NCBI RefSeq assembly: GCF_016429015.1
Contig: NZ_JAELTU010000007.1
Location: 22,675-86,674 of the forward strand
Source of the DNA: Rhizobium sp. ASV20
GTDB taxonomy: Bacteria > Pseudomonadota > Alphaproteobacteria > Rhizobiales > Rhizobiaceae
Direction of reading: 5' to 3'
Length of the DNA: 64,000 bases
The position numbers and the translations under genes are program-made. Below are positions 49,680-59,691 of this stretch, piece after piece (position 1 is the stretch's first letter; each line of letters begins with the position of its first letter). The notes under the pieces were generated by a model. It was not told the DNA's origin, did no database searches, and worked only from the letters and a program-made list of their open reading frames with translations.

Positions 49680-50287
49680 CAAGCGAGCGTGCCTTTCGTC
49701 GATGGCACTCGGCCTGCCTGCCGCGGATCGATCTCGGTTGCGGTGCGCAATGCGCGCGCAACGGCCTTGAAGCATGTCTCGGCTATATGGTGATTGTTGG
49801 CGCCATAATGGTTGAGGATATGCAGCGTGATGCCGGCATTTTGCGCCAAAGCCTGGAAGAACTCGCGCACCAGCTCGGTATCGAAGGTGCCGATCTTCGG
49901 CGCACTGAACGAAACATTCCAGACGAGGAAGGGCCTGCCGGAAAGATCGACGGCCGCTTTCGTCATCGTCTCGTCCATGGCAAGATCGATCGAGGCGTAG
50001 CGCGTGATGCCGCGCCGGTCGCCCAGCGCCTTGGCGATCGCCTGGCCGATCGCGATGCCGGTATCCTCGACGGCATGATGGTCGTCGACGTGCAAATCGC
50101 CCTTGGTGTCGATCTCCATGTCGATCAGCGAATGTCGCGAGAGCTGTTCCAGCATATGGTCGAAGAAGCCGACCCCCGTCGAAATCGTCGATTTTCCGCT
50201 GCCGTCGATGTTGACGGAAACGGAGACCGAGGTCTCGTTGGTCTTGCGGGAAACGCTTGCCGTACGGCTCGCTGCGGTCTCTGCCAT
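49679..50287 (-). CDS. hisB: Imidazoleglycerol-phosphate dehydratase
   Basis: The 202-residue enzyme dehydrates imidazole glycerol phosphate. It has [33 protein letters not shown] (metal ligands) and the second ligand set [12 protein letters not shown]. The start at ATG 50287 (MAETAAS) fits the family; the frame remains open far upstream to 51166 as antisense shadow. It heads the operon hisB-DUF2628-hisH-hisA-hisF-hisE-coaA. Confidence 0.97.
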   Translation of the reverse strand: MAETAASRTASVSRKTNETSVSVSVNIDGSGKSTISTGVGFFDHMLEQLSRHSLIDMEIDTKGDLHVDDHHAVEDTGIAIGQAIAKALGDRRGITRYASIDLAMDETMTKAAVDLSGRPFLVWNVSFSAPKIGTFDTELVREFFQALAQNAGITLHILNHYGANNHHIAETCFKAVARALRTATEIDPRQAGRVPSTKGTLA

Positions 50288-50379
50288 GGGATGCTCCATC
50301 GGAATACGGCCGTTCCTTATCAGGCGGATCGAGAAATATCCAGAAGTTACGCGTGTGGCCTTCGTCTTTAGCCGGCTCG

Positions 50380-50408
50380 CTCGAACCAATCCGGTTCGGC
50401 TGCCATTT
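50380..50408 (+). promoter_or_regulatory. Possible heat-shock (RpoH-type) promoter of hslVU
   Basis: CTCGAA (50380-50385) and CCATTT (50403-50408) are 17 bases apart and lie about 93 bases before hslV. They resemble CTTGAA and CCCCATTT of alphaproteobacterial RpoH promoters, but the match is partial. Confidence 0.3.
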
Positions 50409-50500
50409 GCAATCGTCAAAACCCCTCTTACATAGGTGCTGACGGGGCCGATGTGCGGCCCGGCAGAAAGCCCGCCGAAATGGGGGCAAACAGGTGTTAA

Positions 50501-51028
50501 ATGACGACAATCGTGACTATTCGCAAGAACGGCAAGGTCGTGATGGCTGGTGATGGCCAGGTGAGCCTTGGCCAGACTGTCATGAAGGGCAATGCGCGCA
50601 AAGTTCGCCGCCTCGGCAAGGGCGATGTCATCGCCGGTTTCGCCGGCGCGACCGCCGATGCCTTCACCCTGCTCGAACGCCTCGAGAAGAAGCTTGAACA
50701 ATATCCCGGTCAGTTGATGCGCGCCGCCGTCGAGCTCGCCAAGGACTGGCGCACGGACAAATATCTGCGCAACCTCGAAGCCATGATGCTGGTTGCCGAT
50801 AAGAACGTAACGCTCGCCATCACCGGCAACGGCGATGTGCTTGAGCCGGAACATGGCGCGCTCGCGATCGGCTCCGGCGGCAATTATGCGCTCGCCGCCG
50901 CGCGCGCGCTGATGGATAGCGACAAGTCGGCAGAAGACGTCGCCCGCCGCGCCCTCGATATCGCTGCCGACATCTGCGTCTACACGAATCACAATGTGAT
51001 TCTGGAAACGCTGGATGCCGAAGCCTAA
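50501..51028 (+). CDS. hslV: ATP-dependent protease peptidase subunit HslV
   Basis: The 175-residue proteasome-like peptidase begins [21 protein letters not shown], where Thr2 (after Met removal) is the catalytic nucleophile. GNARKVRRL and [14 protein letters not shown] follow. It forms the two-ring HslVU complex with HslU, whose gene starts 47 bases downstream. Confidence 0.97.
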   Translation: MTTIVTIRKNGKVVMAGDGQVSLGQTVMKGNARKVRRLGKGDVIAGFAGATADAFTLLERLEKKLEQYPGQLMRAAVELAKDWRTDKYLRNLEAMMLVADKNVTLAITGNGDVLEPEHGALAIGSGGNYALAAARALMDSDKSAEDVARRALDIAADICVYTNHNVILETLDAEA

Positions 51029-51075
51029 GACGTTCCTCTCTTGATAGTTTCTAGCCCTGACAGGGAACACGCGAA

Positions 51076-52386
51076 ATGACCACTTTTTCCCCCCGCGAGA
51101 TCGTTTCCGAACTCGACCGTTATATTGTCGGCCAGCATGAGGCCAAGCGCGCCGTGGCGATCGCATTGCGCAATCGCTGGCGCCGCCAGCAGCTCGAGCC
51201 TGAGCTGCGCGACGAAGTCATGCCCAAGAACATCCTGATGATCGGCCCGACCGGTGTCGGCAAGACGGAAATCTCCCGTCGCCTCGCCAAGCTCGCCGGC
51301 GCCCCATTCATCAAGGTCGAAGCCACGAAGTTCACCGAAGTCGGCTATGTCGGCCGCGATGTCGAGCAGATCGTTCGCGATCTCGTCGAAGTCGGCATTG
51401 GCCTGGTGCGTGAAAAGAAGCGCGCCGAGGTGCAGGCCAAGGCACATATGAGCGCCGAAGAGCGCGTGCTCGATGCTCTGGTCGGCGCTACCGCTTCGCC
51501 GGCAACGCGTGACAGCTTCCGCAAGAAGTTGCGTGACGGCCAGCTGGATGACAAGGAAATCGATATCGAAGTGTCCGATACCGGCTCCGGCATGCCCGGC
51601 GGTTTCGAAATTCCCGGAATGCCCGGCGCCAATATCGGCGTGCTCAACCTTTCCGAAATGTTCGGCAAGGCCATGGGCGGCCGCACGAAGAAGGTGCGGA
51701 CCACAGTCAAGGATTCCTACAAGGAACTGGTGCGTGACGAATCCGACAAGCTGATCGACAACGAAGCGATCCAGCGCGAAGCTGTGCAATCCGCCGAAAA
51801 TGACGGTATCGTCTTCCTCGACGAAATCGACAAGATCGCCGCCCGCGACGGCGGCATGGGTGCCGGCGTCTCCCGCGAAGGCGTGCAGCGCGACTTGCTG
51901 CCGCTGGTCGAAGGCACCACGGTCTCGACGAAGTATGGTCCGGTGAAGACCGACCACATCCTCTTTATCGCGTCGGGCGCCTTCCACGTTTCGAAGCCTT
52001 CGGATCTGCTGCCGGAGTTGCAGGGCCGCCTGCCGATTCGCGTCGAGCTTCGCCCGCTGACGAAGGAAGACTTCCGCCGCATCCTGACCGAGCCGCAGGC
52101 AAGCCTTATCCGCCAGTACAAGGCGCTGATGGAAACCGAAGACCTGAAGCTCGATTTCACCGACGATGCGATCGACGCGCTTGCCGATGTCGCCGTGCAT
52201 CTCAACTCCACCGTCGAGAATATCGGCGCCCGTCGCCTGCAGACGGTTATGGAGCGGGTGCTGGACGAGATCTCCTACAACGCCTCGGATCGCGCCGGCG
52301 TGTCGGTGACCATCGATGCCGCCTACGTCCGCGAGCACGTCGGCGACCTCGCAACCAACACGGACCTGTCGCGCTTCATCCTGTAA
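51076..52386 (+). CDS. hslU: ATP-dependent protease ATPase subunit HslU
   Basis: The 436-residue AAA+ unfoldase feeds HslV. It begins [17 protein letters not shown], has Walker [10 protein letters not shown], an intermediate domain, Walker [25 protein letters not shown] and the sensor-2 region [17 protein letters not shown], and ends LSRFIL, the C-terminal tail that binds HslV. A strong hairpin terminator follows. Confidence 0.97.
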   Translation: MTTFSPREIVSELDRYIVGQHEAKRAVAIALRNRWRRQQLEPELRDEVMPKNILMIGPTGVGKTEISRRLAKLAGAPFIKVEATKFTEVGYVGRDVEQIVRDLVEVGIGLVREKKRAEVQAKAHMSAEERVLDALVGATASPATRDSFRKKLRDGQLDDKEIDIEVSDTGSGMPGGFEIPGMPGANIGVLNLSEMFGKAMGGRTKKVRTTVKDSYKELVRDESDKLIDNEAIQREAVQSAENDGIVFLDEIDKIAARDGGMGAGVSREGVQRDLLPLVEGTTVSTKYGPVKTDHILFIASGAFHVSKPSDLLPELQGRLPIRVELRPLTKEDFRRILTEPQASLIRQYKALMETEDLKLDFTDDAIDALADVAVHLNSTVENIGARRLQTVMERVLDEISYNASDRAGVSVTIDAAYVREHVGDLATNTDLSRFIL

Positions 52387-52427
52387 CCGGGCAGCTGAAG
52401 ACGATCTAAAACAGTAAGCACTCGACA

Positions 52428-52462
52428 ACAGGCCCTTAACTTTTTAGTTAAGGGCCTGTTTC
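52428..52462 (+). terminator. Rho-independent terminator after hslU
   Basis: ACAGGCCCTTAAC (52428-52440) pairs perfectly with GTTAAGGGCCTGT (52447-52459) around a 6-base loop and is followed by T residues. Confidence 0.9.
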
Positions 52463-52549
52463 TTTATGTCGGATGGCTTTTTTCGGCCAAGATTATCCGC
52501 CAGTCCGTCGCACGGAAACATCGGTTGAAACTTCGACAGGACAGCCATC

Positions 52550-53503
52550 TTGCGACGTATACTGATCACTCTTCTTCTGACGGTTGTCAGCCTCTCCTGG
52601 ATTCCTGCCTATGCGGATGCGGCGACCATGGTGCCTCCAGGCAACCGCAATGCCGAGCAACCGCCGGTTCCCGGCGCGTCCGTGCGGCGCACGCGCGGCA
52701 CCAGCTCCACTTTCGATCGCAAGTACCAGAAGGTGCGCGAGCTGCTGGCGACCGACAGGAAGCTGATGTCGAAGATCAAGTCGACGGCGCGCGCCTACGG
52801 CATCGATCCGATCCATATCATCGGCGCATTGGTCGGCGAGCACACCTATAATGTCGACGCCTATGACGGGCTGCAGTCCTATTATGTGAAGGCGGCCTCC
52901 TATGCCGGCCAGAGCTTCCGCTTCGCCTATAATGGTGAAAACGTCGACGATTTCGTTGCCCGGCCGCAATTCGACGCCTGCAAGAGCAAGAGGGATTCCT
53001 ACAACCTCTGGATCTGCCGCGAAGATGTCTGGGAAGACGATTTCCGCGGCAAGACGGTCGGCGGCAAATCCTACCCGGACAATCGCTTCAGCGCGGTCTT
53101 CTTCCAGCCCTTCTATGCCGGTCAGACCTTCGGCCTCGGTCAGGTCAATCCGCTGACGGCCCTTGAGCTGTCGGATCTCGTCAGCCGCACCTCGGGCATT
53201 CCGAAGCTTGACGAAAAAGATGCCGGCGGCGTCTACAAGGCGATCATGGACCCGGATCTGTCGCTGGCTTTCGTGGCCGCGGCGATCCGCAAGTCGATCG
53301 ACGACTATCGTTCGATCGCCGGCATGGATATCTCAGGCAACCCGGGCGTCACCGCGACGCTCTATAATCTCGGCAACTCCCGCAAACGCGCTGCCGCCCT
53401 CGCGGCCAGAAATCGCGGCTCGTCGCAGCCGGCCTGGCCGGAAGAGAACTACTATGGTTGGCTCATCAATAATAAGCTGAGCGATCTGAAGTCGCTTCTG
53501 TAA
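52550..53503 (+). CDS. DUF1402 secreted protein, lytic-transglycosylase-like
   Basis: The 317-residue protein has a signal peptide (residues 1-24, hydrophobic LITLLLTVVSL, probable cleavage after AYADA). A polar region is followed by three SLT-like motifs: a candidate catalytic Glu97 in ALVGEHTYN, GLGQVNPLTA (195-204), like GLMQ-x-x-PxTA, and LYNLGN (271-276), like AYNAG. The family is DUF1402; an activity is not established. TTG at 52550 is the likely start because it opens the signal peptide. It precedes the P450 gene, spaced 121 bases. Confidence 0.78.
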   Translation: MRRILITLLLTVVSLSWIPAYADAATMVPPGNRNAEQPPVPGASVRRTRGTSSTFDRKYQKVRELLATDRKLMSKIKSTARAYGIDPIHIIGALVGEHTYNVDAYDGLQSYYVKAASYAGQSFRFAYNGENVDDFVARPQFDACKSKRDSYNLWICREDVWEDDFRGKTVGGKSYPDNRFSAVFFQPFYAGQTFGLGQVNPLTALELSDLVSRTSGIPKLDEKDAGGVYKAIMDPDLSLAFVAAAIRKSIDDYRSIAGMDISGNPGVTATLYNLGNSRKRAAALAARNRGSSQPAWPEENYYGWLINNKLSDLKSLL

Positions 53504-53624
53504 ACGGCTCTGCGCGACGTTTTATCGTCTGGATTTTGCCGGTGGCGTCCCCCATATCGGAAGGGTGCGCCGCTCCGGCTGCATCGATCAAGCAATGGCC
53601 CGGTCTTCGAGGAGAATTGATCCA

Positions 53625-55019
53625 ATGGACATGATTCCGGAAGCCTTCTCCCCGCCGGCGCCGATCCCGCGCACCGTTCCTCCATCGCGATGGACGATCA
53701 TCAAGACCATCCTGCGCAATCCGCTCGAGCTCTGGGGCGAGCCCTCCTATACGCTGCCCTGGATCAAGACGAAGTTCTTCAACGAGCGGACGCTGATCGT
53801 CAACGATCCCGGCCTGATCAAGCACGTCCTGGTCGACAATGCCGCCAACTACCGCATGGCCGATATACGCCAGTTGGTGCTGCGGCCGATCCTGCGTGAT
53901 GGCCTGCTGACGGCAGAGGGCCCGGTGTGGAAGCGCTCGCGCAAGGCTGTGGCACCGGTGTTCACGCCACGCCACGCCCAGGGTTTTGCCGGACAGATGC
54001 TAAGCCAGAGCCAGCAATATCTGCAGAAGTATGAGGAGATCGGAAGTGAAGGCGCGGTATTCGATATCGCCGCCGACATGACCGAGCTGACCTTCGTCAT
54101 TCTGGCCGAGACCCTGTTCTCCGGCGAGATCGTCACCGAAAGCACGAGTTTTTCTGACGACGTCAACGAGCTGCTGCACCGCATGGGCCGGGTCGATCCA
54201 ATGGATCTCCTGCGCGCGCCTCCCTGGGTGCCGCGCATTACCCGCATCGGCGGCCAGCGCATGCTCGACAAGTTCCGCGGCATCGTTCGCAATACGATGG
54301 ATCAGCGTCTGGACAAGATGCGCAGGGATCGCGTGAGCGCGCCGGATGATTTTCTGACGTTGCTGCTGGAAAAGGCCGGCCCCGACGGGCTGACGATGGA
54401 GGAGATCGAGGACAATATCCTCACCTTCATCGGCGCCGGCCACGAGACAACAGCCCGTGCACTTGCCTGGACGCTCTATTGCGTCGCCAAAAGCCCGCAT
54501 ATCCGTCAGACCATGGAAGAGGAAATCGACCGGGTGCTGGCAACCGATGCAGAGCCTGTCGCATGGCTCGATCTGATGCCCTATGTCCGCGCGTCTTTCG
54601 AAGAGGCCATGCGTCTCTATCCGCCGGCGCCGTCGATCAATCGCGCTGCCATCGCCGATGACGAATGGATCAGCCCCAATGGCGAGCGGGTGACGATTGA
54701 GAAGGGAATCACCGTCCTCATCATGCCATGGACCCTGCATCGCCATGTGCTCTACTGGGAAAAGCCGCGCGCCTTCATGCCGGAGCGTTTCCTTCCGGAA
54801 AACCGCGGCAAGATCAATCGCTTCCAGTATCTACCCTTCGGCGCCGGCCCGCGCGTCTGCATCGGCGCAACCTTTGCCCTGCAGGAGGCGGTCATCGCCC
54901 TTGCCGTGATGATGCGGCGTTTCCGCTTGGATGCGATCGACGGCACCGATCCCTGGCCGGTGCAGAAGCTGACGACCCAGCCGCGTGGCGGATTGCCGAT
55001 GCGTGTGACACGGCGATAA
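53625..55019 (+). CDS. Cytochrome P450
   Basis: The 464-residue P450 has the oxygen-activating I-helix FIGAGHETTARAL, the K-helix ExxR (EEAMRLYPPAPS), and the heme loop PFGAGPRVCIG with axial Cys412. There is no fused reductase and no membrane anchor; the N-terminus is proline-rich (PPAPIPRTVPP). I start at ATG 53625, after a GGAG-like site; the frame stays open to 53565. A substrate cannot be named and no ferredoxin partner is adjacent. Confidence 0.9.
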   Translation: MDMIPEAFSPPAPIPRTVPPSRWTIIKTILRNPLELWGEPSYTLPWIKTKFFNERTLIVNDPGLIKHVLVDNAANYRMADIRQLVLRPILRDGLLTAEGPVWKRSRKAVAPVFTPRHAQGFAGQMLSQSQQYLQKYEEIGSEGAVFDIAADMTELTFVILAETLFSGEIVTESTSFSDDVNELLHRMGRVDPMDLLRAPPWVPRITRIGGQRMLDKFRGIVRNTMDQRLDKMRRDRVSAPDDFLTLLLEKAGPDGLTMEEIEDNILTFIGAGHETTARALAWTLYCVAKSPHIRQTMEEEIDRVLATDAEPVAWLDLMPYVRASFEEAMRLYPPAPSINRAAIADDEWISPNGERVTIEKGITVLIMPWTLHRHVLYWEKPRAFMPERFLPENRGKINRFQYLPFGAGPRVCIGATFALQEAVIALAVMMRRFRLDAIDGTDPWPVQKLTTQPRGGLPMRVTRR

Positions 55020-55117
55020 AGCAATTCCAGGAAAAGTGCGCCACCGCTTTCCATCCGGAATTGCGTAAAGACAAAAAGATGGAGCGGTTCAGAGTTTCAG
55101 CGAAAAACTGAACCGCT
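55018..55117. repeat. RIME-like intergenic repeat, copy 5, with terminal hairpin
   Basis: GCAATTCC (55021-55028) pairs with GGAATTGC (55057-55064) around a divergent AAAAGTG…CGC-TTT core. A spacer with ACAAAAAGATGGAG leads into a second hairpin, AGCGGTTCAG (55083-55092) and CTGAACCGCT (55108-55117). It overlaps the end of the P450 gene. Confidence 0.8.
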
Positions 55118-55125
55118 TGGCTTCT

Positions 55126-55155
55126 TTGACATTTTCCGATTGCTGTCGGCTATTG
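55126..55155 (+). promoter_or_regulatory. Candidate promoter of glcB
   Basis: TTGACA (55126-55131) and CTATTG (55150-55155), 18 bases apart, fit the rhizobial sigma-70 pattern. The gene starts about 115 bases downstream. Confidence 0.5.
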
Positions 55156-55271
55156 TTTCCCCTGCTGCATAAATCTTTCGAATTATTGCCAAATTGACGG
55201 AGAGCGAAACAACCCGCAAAGTGGCAGCATATGAAAGTTGAGCCGTGAAACGGCCTTGAGGAGTATTTGGC

Positions 55272-57440
55272 ATGAGCCGCATTGAAAAGAACGGTCTGCA
55301 GATCGAACCGGTACTTTATGATTTTCTCGTCAAGGAAGCTCTTCCGGGCTCGGGCGTGGATGCCGAGACGTTTTTTGCCGGCTTCTCCGAGATCGTTCAC
55401 GATCTCGCGCCGAAGAACCGCGAGCTTCTCGCCAAGCGGGATCGCATGCAGGCGGCCCTCGACGACTGGTATCGCAAGAATGGCGCCCCCGTCGATCTCG
55501 CTGCCTACGAAGCTTTCCTCCGGGAAATCGGCTACATCGTGCCGGAAGGCCCGGCCTTTACGATTTCGACTGCAAATGTCGATCCGGAAATCTCCGAGAT
55601 CGCCGGCCCGCAGCTCGTCGTTCCCGTCATGAATGCGCGCTATGCGCTGAATGCCGCGAATGCGCGCTGGGGATCGCTCTATGATGCGCTTTATGGCACC
55701 GATGCTGTTCCCGAGACCGACGGCGCCGAGAAGGGCAAGGGATATAATCCCAAGCGCGGTGAGAAGGTCATCGCCTGGGTTCGTGATTTCCTTGATTCCA
55801 CCGTCCCGCTCGCCGGCGCATCCTGGAAGGATGTCACCGGCCTTGCCGTGAAGGATGGCGCCCTCGCGGTTGCCACCAAGGGCGGCGCATCGAAGCTGGT
55901 GGATGGCAGCCATTTCGCCGGCTACCTCGGCGATCCCGCCACCCCGACGCACATCCTGCTGAAGCAGAACGGCATCCATATCGAAGTCGTGATTGATTCC
56001 ACGACCGCGATCGGCAAGACCGACCCGGCCGGCATTTCCGATGTCCGCCTGGAATCGGCCATCACCACGATTATGGATTGCGAAGATTCGATCGCAGCCG
56101 TCGATGCCGAGGACAAGGCAGAGGTCTATCGCAACTGGCTCGGCCTGATGAAGGGCGACCTGGCGGAAGAAGTCGCCAAGGGCGGCAAGACCTTCACGCG
56201 CCGCCTCAATCCCGATGTGACCTATACGGCGCCGGATGGCAGCACGTTCGATCTGCATTGCCGCTCGCTGATGCTGGTGCGCAATGTCGGCCACCTCATG
56301 ACCAATCCCGCCATTCTCGACCGAGATGGCAACGAGGTGCCGGAAGGCGTCATGGACGGCGTCATCACCGGTCTGATCGCGCTCTACGACATCGGCCCGA
56401 ACGGACGCCGGAAGAACTCGCGCACCGGCTCGATGTATGTCGTCAAGCCGAAGATGCACGGCCCGGAAGAAGTTGCCTTTGCCGTCGATATCTTCACGCG
56501 CGTCGAGGACCTGCTCGGCATGCCCAGAAACACGATGAAGATGGGCATCATGGACGAGGAGCGCCGCACCACGGTCAACCTCAAGGAGGCCATCCGCGCC
56601 GCCCGCGAGCGCGTCGTCTTCATCAACACGGGCTTCCTTGATCGCACCGGCGATGAAATCCATACCTCGATGGAAGCTGGCCCGATGATCCGCAAGGGCG
56701 ACATGAAGCAGGCCGCCTGGATCAGCGCCTATGAGAACTGGAACGTCGATATCGGCCTCGAATGCGGCCTCTCCGGCCATGCACAGATCGGCAAGGGTAT
56801 GTGGGCCATGCCGGATCTGATGGCGGCTATGCTCGAGCAGAAGATCGCCCATCCAAAGGCTGGCGCCAACACCGCCTGGGTGCCGTCGCCGACTGCCGCG
56901 ACGCTGCATGCCACGCACTATCACCGCGTCAATGTCGCCGATGTGCAGAAGAACCTGAAGAGCCGCGGCCGCGCCAAGCTCTCCGACATCCTCTCAGTGC
57001 CGGTCGCCTCACGGCCGAATTGGACGCCGGAAGAAATCCAGCGCGAGATCGACAACAACAGCCAGGGCATTCTCGGCTATGTCGTTCGCTGGGTCGATCA
57101 GGGTGTTGGCTGCTCCAAGGTGCCAGACGTCAACAATGTCGGCCTGATGGAAGACCGCGCCACGCTGCGCATTTCGGCGCAGCACATGGCCAACTGGCTG
57201 CATCACAAGGTCATCAGCGAAGCGCAGATCATCGAGACGATGAAGCGTATGGCGGCCGTCGTCGACAAGCAGAATGCCGACGATCCCAACTACATCGCCA
57301 TGTCAGGCAATTTCGACGACTCGATTGCCTTCCAGGCAGCGCTAGACCTCGTGCTCAAGGGCCGTGAGCAGCCGAATGGCTATACCGAGCCGGTCCTGCA
57401 TCGCCGCCGTATCGAGCTGAAGGCAAAGCAGGCAAAGTGA
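55272..57440 (+). CDS. glcB: Malate synthase G
   Basis: The 722-residue enzyme condenses acetyl-CoA and glyoxylate to malate in the glyoxylate shunt. [18 protein letters not shown] contains the acidic metal-site residues, [18 protein letters not shown] and the long region with GTGLDRTG-like [17 protein letters not shown] are also typical. The length is the G-type (about 720), not the A-type (about 530). GAGGAG stands before the ATG. A perfect hairpin terminator follows the gene. Confidence 0.97.
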   Translation: MSRIEKNGLQIEPVLYDFLVKEALPGSGVDAETFFAGFSEIVHDLAPKNRELLAKRDRMQAALDDWYRKNGAPVDLAAYEAFLREIGYIVPEGPAFTISTANVDPEISEIAGPQLVVPVMNARYALNAANARWGSLYDALYGTDAVPETDGAEKGKGYNPKRGEKVIAWVRDFLDSTVPLAGASWKDVTGLAVKDGALAVATKGGASKLVDGSHFAGYLGDPATPTHILLKQNGIHIEVVIDSTTAIGKTDPAGISDVRLESAITTIMDCEDSIAAVDAEDKAEVYRNWLGLMKGDLAEEVAKGGKTFTRRLNPDVTYTAPDGSTFDLHCRSLMLVRNVGHLMTNPAILDRDGNEVPEGVMDGVITGLIALYDIGPNGRRKNSRTGSMYVVKPKMHGPEEVAFAVDIFTRVEDLLGMPRNTMKMGIMDEERRTTVNLKEAIRAARERVVFINTGFLDRTGDEIHTSMEAGPMIRKGDMKQAAWISAYENWNVDIGLECGLSGHAQIGKGMWAMPDLMAAMLEQKIAHPKAGANTAWVPSPTAATLHATHYHRVNVADVQKNLKSRGRAKLSDILSVPVASRPNWTPEEIQREIDNNSQGILGYVVRWVDQGVGCSKVPDVNNVGLMEDRATLRISAQHMANWLHHKVISEAQIIETMKRMAAVVDKQNADDPNYIAMSGNFDDSIAFQAALDLVLKGREQPNGYTEPVLHRRRIELKAKQAK

Positions 57441-57571
57441 TCCTTTGCCTCATCGAAGGCCAGCTCTATCCGTCAAAGTCTTGTCGTCTGCACTGATATT
57501 CCGACGGCAAGGTGCCTCGAAGGAGGAGGGCGGGTGGAGCGATGTTGGATCGCTTTTGAACTACCCAAAAC

Positions 57572-57607
57572 AAAAAGGCCGCCGGATCGCGATCCGGCGG
57601 CCTTTTT
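57572..57607. terminator. Bidirectional terminator between glcB and the L,D-transpeptidase gene
   Basis: A perfect 17-base inverted repeat with a 2-base centre, bounded by five A and five T, separates two convergent genes. Confidence 0.93.
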
Positions 57608-57626
57608 CAATCCCGATACCAGCGAG

Positions 57627-58301
57627 TTACTGGATAACGATGACCTTGGTGCTGTGACCCGGCAGAACGCGGCTGTATAGGTCGATCACGTCCTGATTGA
57701 TCAGGCGGATGCAGCCGGACGAAGCGGCCGTGCCGATAGACGCCCATTCCGGCGTGCCGTGCAGGCGGAACAGCGTGTCCTGGCCCTTTTCATTGTAGAG
57801 GTACATGGCGCGCGCGCCGAGCGGGTTGGAAAGGCCCGGGTTCATGCCACCGTCGACATATTTTGCGATTTCCGGACGGCGAACGGCCATTTCCTTCGGC
57901 GGATGCCAGCTCGGCCATTCCTGCTTCCAGGCGACGTAAGCGGTGCCGGACCAGGAGAAGCCCTGCTTGCCGACGCCGATGCCGTAGCGCATCGCTTCGC
58001 CATTGCCGAGGATGTAATAGAGATGGCGCTCGCGCGTGTTGACGATGATGGTGCCTTCAGCCTCGTCGGACTTGTACTCGACGATCTGGCGGCGGAACTG
58101 CGGCTTCACCTTCTGGATCGGGATCGCCGGCAGCTGGAAGCCGTTATCGCTGGTGATGCCATAGTCGCCATCGAACGTCTTGATGGTTTCTGCGGCGGAT
58201 TTTGCGGTAGCGGTCGGCGCGGCTGCGGCAGTGGTGGCATAGCCAGCCGATGCGAGCATTGCGACAAGGCCGAGTGCGGTCATAGCATTACGGATGCGCA
58301 T
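57627..58301 (-). CDS. L,D-transpeptidase (YkuD domain)
   Basis: The 224-residue protein has a signal peptide (MRIRNAMTALGLVAMLASAG…, cleavage near AAAA at about residue 28) and a C-terminal YkuD domain with the HGTPEWASIGTAASSGCIRL site, in which Cys197 is the nucleophile and the His is about 15 residues earlier. It forms 3-3 peptidoglycan crosslinks or anchors proteins to the wall in the periplasm. I start at ATG 58301; 16 more upstream codons are open but give a poorer signal. Confidence 0.92.
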   Translation of the reverse strand: MRIRNAMTALGLVAMLASAGYATTAAAAPTATAKSAAETIKTFDGDYGITSDNGFQLPAIPIQKVKPQFRRQIVEYKSDEAEGTIIVNTRERHLYYILGNGEAMRYGIGVGKQGFSWSGTAYVAWKQEWPSWHPPKEMAVRRPEIAKYVDGGMNPGLSNPLGARAMYLYNEKGQDTLFRLHGTPEWASIGTAASSGCIRLINQDVIDLYSRVLPGHSTKVIVIQ

Positions 58302-58481
58302 GGAAGTCTCTTGAAATTTCGTGGCAGGGATCGGATGGCTATATACCATCGTTGTCTACGGTTTATTTTCCATTAAACTAAACTTTGCAAGCTGCTCTGG
58401 CGCTACAAAATACAGTCGCCGCGCAAATTAGAGAGACATGGTTTTTTTGCAACAATGCTTGCCGTGTCCCTGGGGCAATTC

Positions 58482-58970
58482 ATGACGATTTTGAACGTTT
58501 ACAATAACAATCCGTTAATAGATGGCCGGCAGTCGGAACGGGCCATGCTTGTACGCAAGGGCGTGCAACTTTTACTGCACGAGATGCGTCACGCTATCTT
58601 GCCGGAGTTGCCGCTTGCCAGCGGCCGCCGCGCCGACCTCATCACCATTTCCGAGAAGGGCGAGATCTGGATCATCGAGATCAAGACGTCGATCGAGGAT
58701 TTCCGCGTGGACCGCAAATGGCCCGAATACCGGCAGCACTGTGACCGGCTGTTCTTCGCCACCCACAAGGATGTACCGCTGGATATATTTCCGGAGGAGT
58801 GCGGGCTCTTTCTGTCGGACGGCTACGGCGCCCACATGATCCGCGAAGCGCCTGAGCATCGCCTGCCGCCGGCGACGCGCAAATCTGTGACGCTGAACTT
58901 CTCGCGCGCGGCCGCGCAGCGTCTGCTGCTCGCCGAGTGGGCGACGGGCAAGTCCTTCGCTTCGGAATAG
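58482..58970 (+). CDS. mmcB: MmcB-family DNA repair protein
   Basis: The 162-residue protein matches the MmcB family of PD-(D/E)XK-like DNA repair proteins. The nuclease-like core has RRADLITISEKGEIWIIEIK (D…E-x-K), then DFRVDRKWPEYRQHCDRLFF. The start at ATG 58482 follows GGGG by six bases, and an ATG nine codons upstream has no site. Its biochemical role is not fixed. It is convergent with actR over a hairpin. Confidence 0.85.
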   Translation: MTILNVYNNNPLIDGRQSERAMLVRKGVQLLLHEMRHAILPELPLASGRRADLITISEKGEIWIIEIKTSIEDFRVDRKWPEYRQHCDRLFFATHKDVPLDIFPEECGLFLSDGYGAHMIREAPEHRLPPATRKSVTLNFSRAAAQRLLLAEWATGKSFASE

Positions 58971-58992
58971 CCCTCAAGCGACGGCGGCACTT

Positions 58993-59021
58993 CCAGGAAA
59001 GCCGCCGGGCGCTTTTCCTGG
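58993..59021. terminator. Hairpin terminator between mmcB and actR
   Basis: CCAGGAAAGC and GCGCTTTTCCTGG pair with a short GC loop. It lies between convergent genes and can serve both. Confidence 0.75.
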
Positions 59022-59028
59022 TATTGCT

Positions 59029-59616
59029 CTATTTCGGCGCGCGCTTGGCGAGGATGCGCTGCAGTGTGCGGCGATGCATGTTGAGCCGGCGCGCCGTCTC
59101 GGAAACGTTGCGCTCGCACATTTCATAGACACGCTGAATATGCTCCCAGCGCACGCGATCCGCCGACATCGGATTCTCGGGCACCTCGGCCTTTTCGCCG
59201 GGACGTTGCGTTAGGGCCGCAAAGACGTCGTCGGCGTCGGCGGGCTTTGCCAGATAATCGATTGCACCCAGTTTGACGGCGGTGACGGCTGTCGCGATGT
59301 TGCCATAACCAGTCAGGACAACGATATGCGTATCATCGCGCCGTTGGCGGATTGCCTCGATAACCTCGAGGCCGTTGCCATCGCCGAGGCGCAGATCGAC
59401 GACCGCATATTTCGGCGGATTGACTTTGGTCTTGGCGACGCCTTCCGCCACCGATTCCGCCGTCTCCACCGCGAAGCCGCGCGTTTCCATTGCGCGCGCC
59501 AACCGGCGCAGAAAGGGGCCGTCGTCATCGACGATCAGCAATGTCGCATCCGCGCCGATATGGGCCGCGGAATCCTTGTCCACGATGTGTGGGGCTGCGA
59601 TCTCTTTTTCCGTCAT
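59029..59616 (-). CDS. actR: ActR/RegA-type response regulator
   Basis: The 195-residue regulator has a receiver with acidic residues at 30-32 (IVDDD) and the phospho-acceptor D74 in AVVDLRLGDG. A C-terminal Fis-like helix-turn-helix (NVSETARRLNMHRRTLQRIL) binds DNA. I start at ATG 59616 (MTEKEIAAP), as in the family. ActR controls redox, acid tolerance and carbon or nitrogen genes. It is downstream of actS on the same strand, with 75 bases between. Confidence 0.93.
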   Translation of the reverse strand: MTEKEIAAPHIVDKDSAAHIGADATLLIVDDDGPFLRRLARAMETRGFAVETAESVAEGVAKTKVNPPKYAVVDLRLGDGNGLEVIEAIRQRRDDTHIVVLTGYGNIATAVTAVKLGAIDYLAKPADADDVFAALTQRPGEKAEVPENPMSADRVRWEHIQRVYEMCERNVSETARRLNMHRRTLQRILAKRAPK

Positions 59617-59691
59617 TCTATCTTCTATCCCGGCGACCATCCGCCTGCATATTCTACCGATTTTGACCAAGGCTGTTGTAAGCCGTCAAAA

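Noticed and set aside
50383..50397. GAAC-N7-GTTC as a LexA box near hslV
   Set aside because: Alphaproteobacterial LexA sites are direct repeats (GTTC-N7-GTTC); this is an inverted pair, and hslVU is not an SOS gene.
50288..51166. N-terminal extension of hisB through the intergenic region and hslV
   Set aside because: The sequence does not match HisB and lies antisense to hslV; the family start is at 50287.
55089..56924. 611-codon minus-strand frame opposite malate synthase G
   Set aside because: Long only because stop codons are rare opposite GC-rich codons; the glcB frame is strongly supported.
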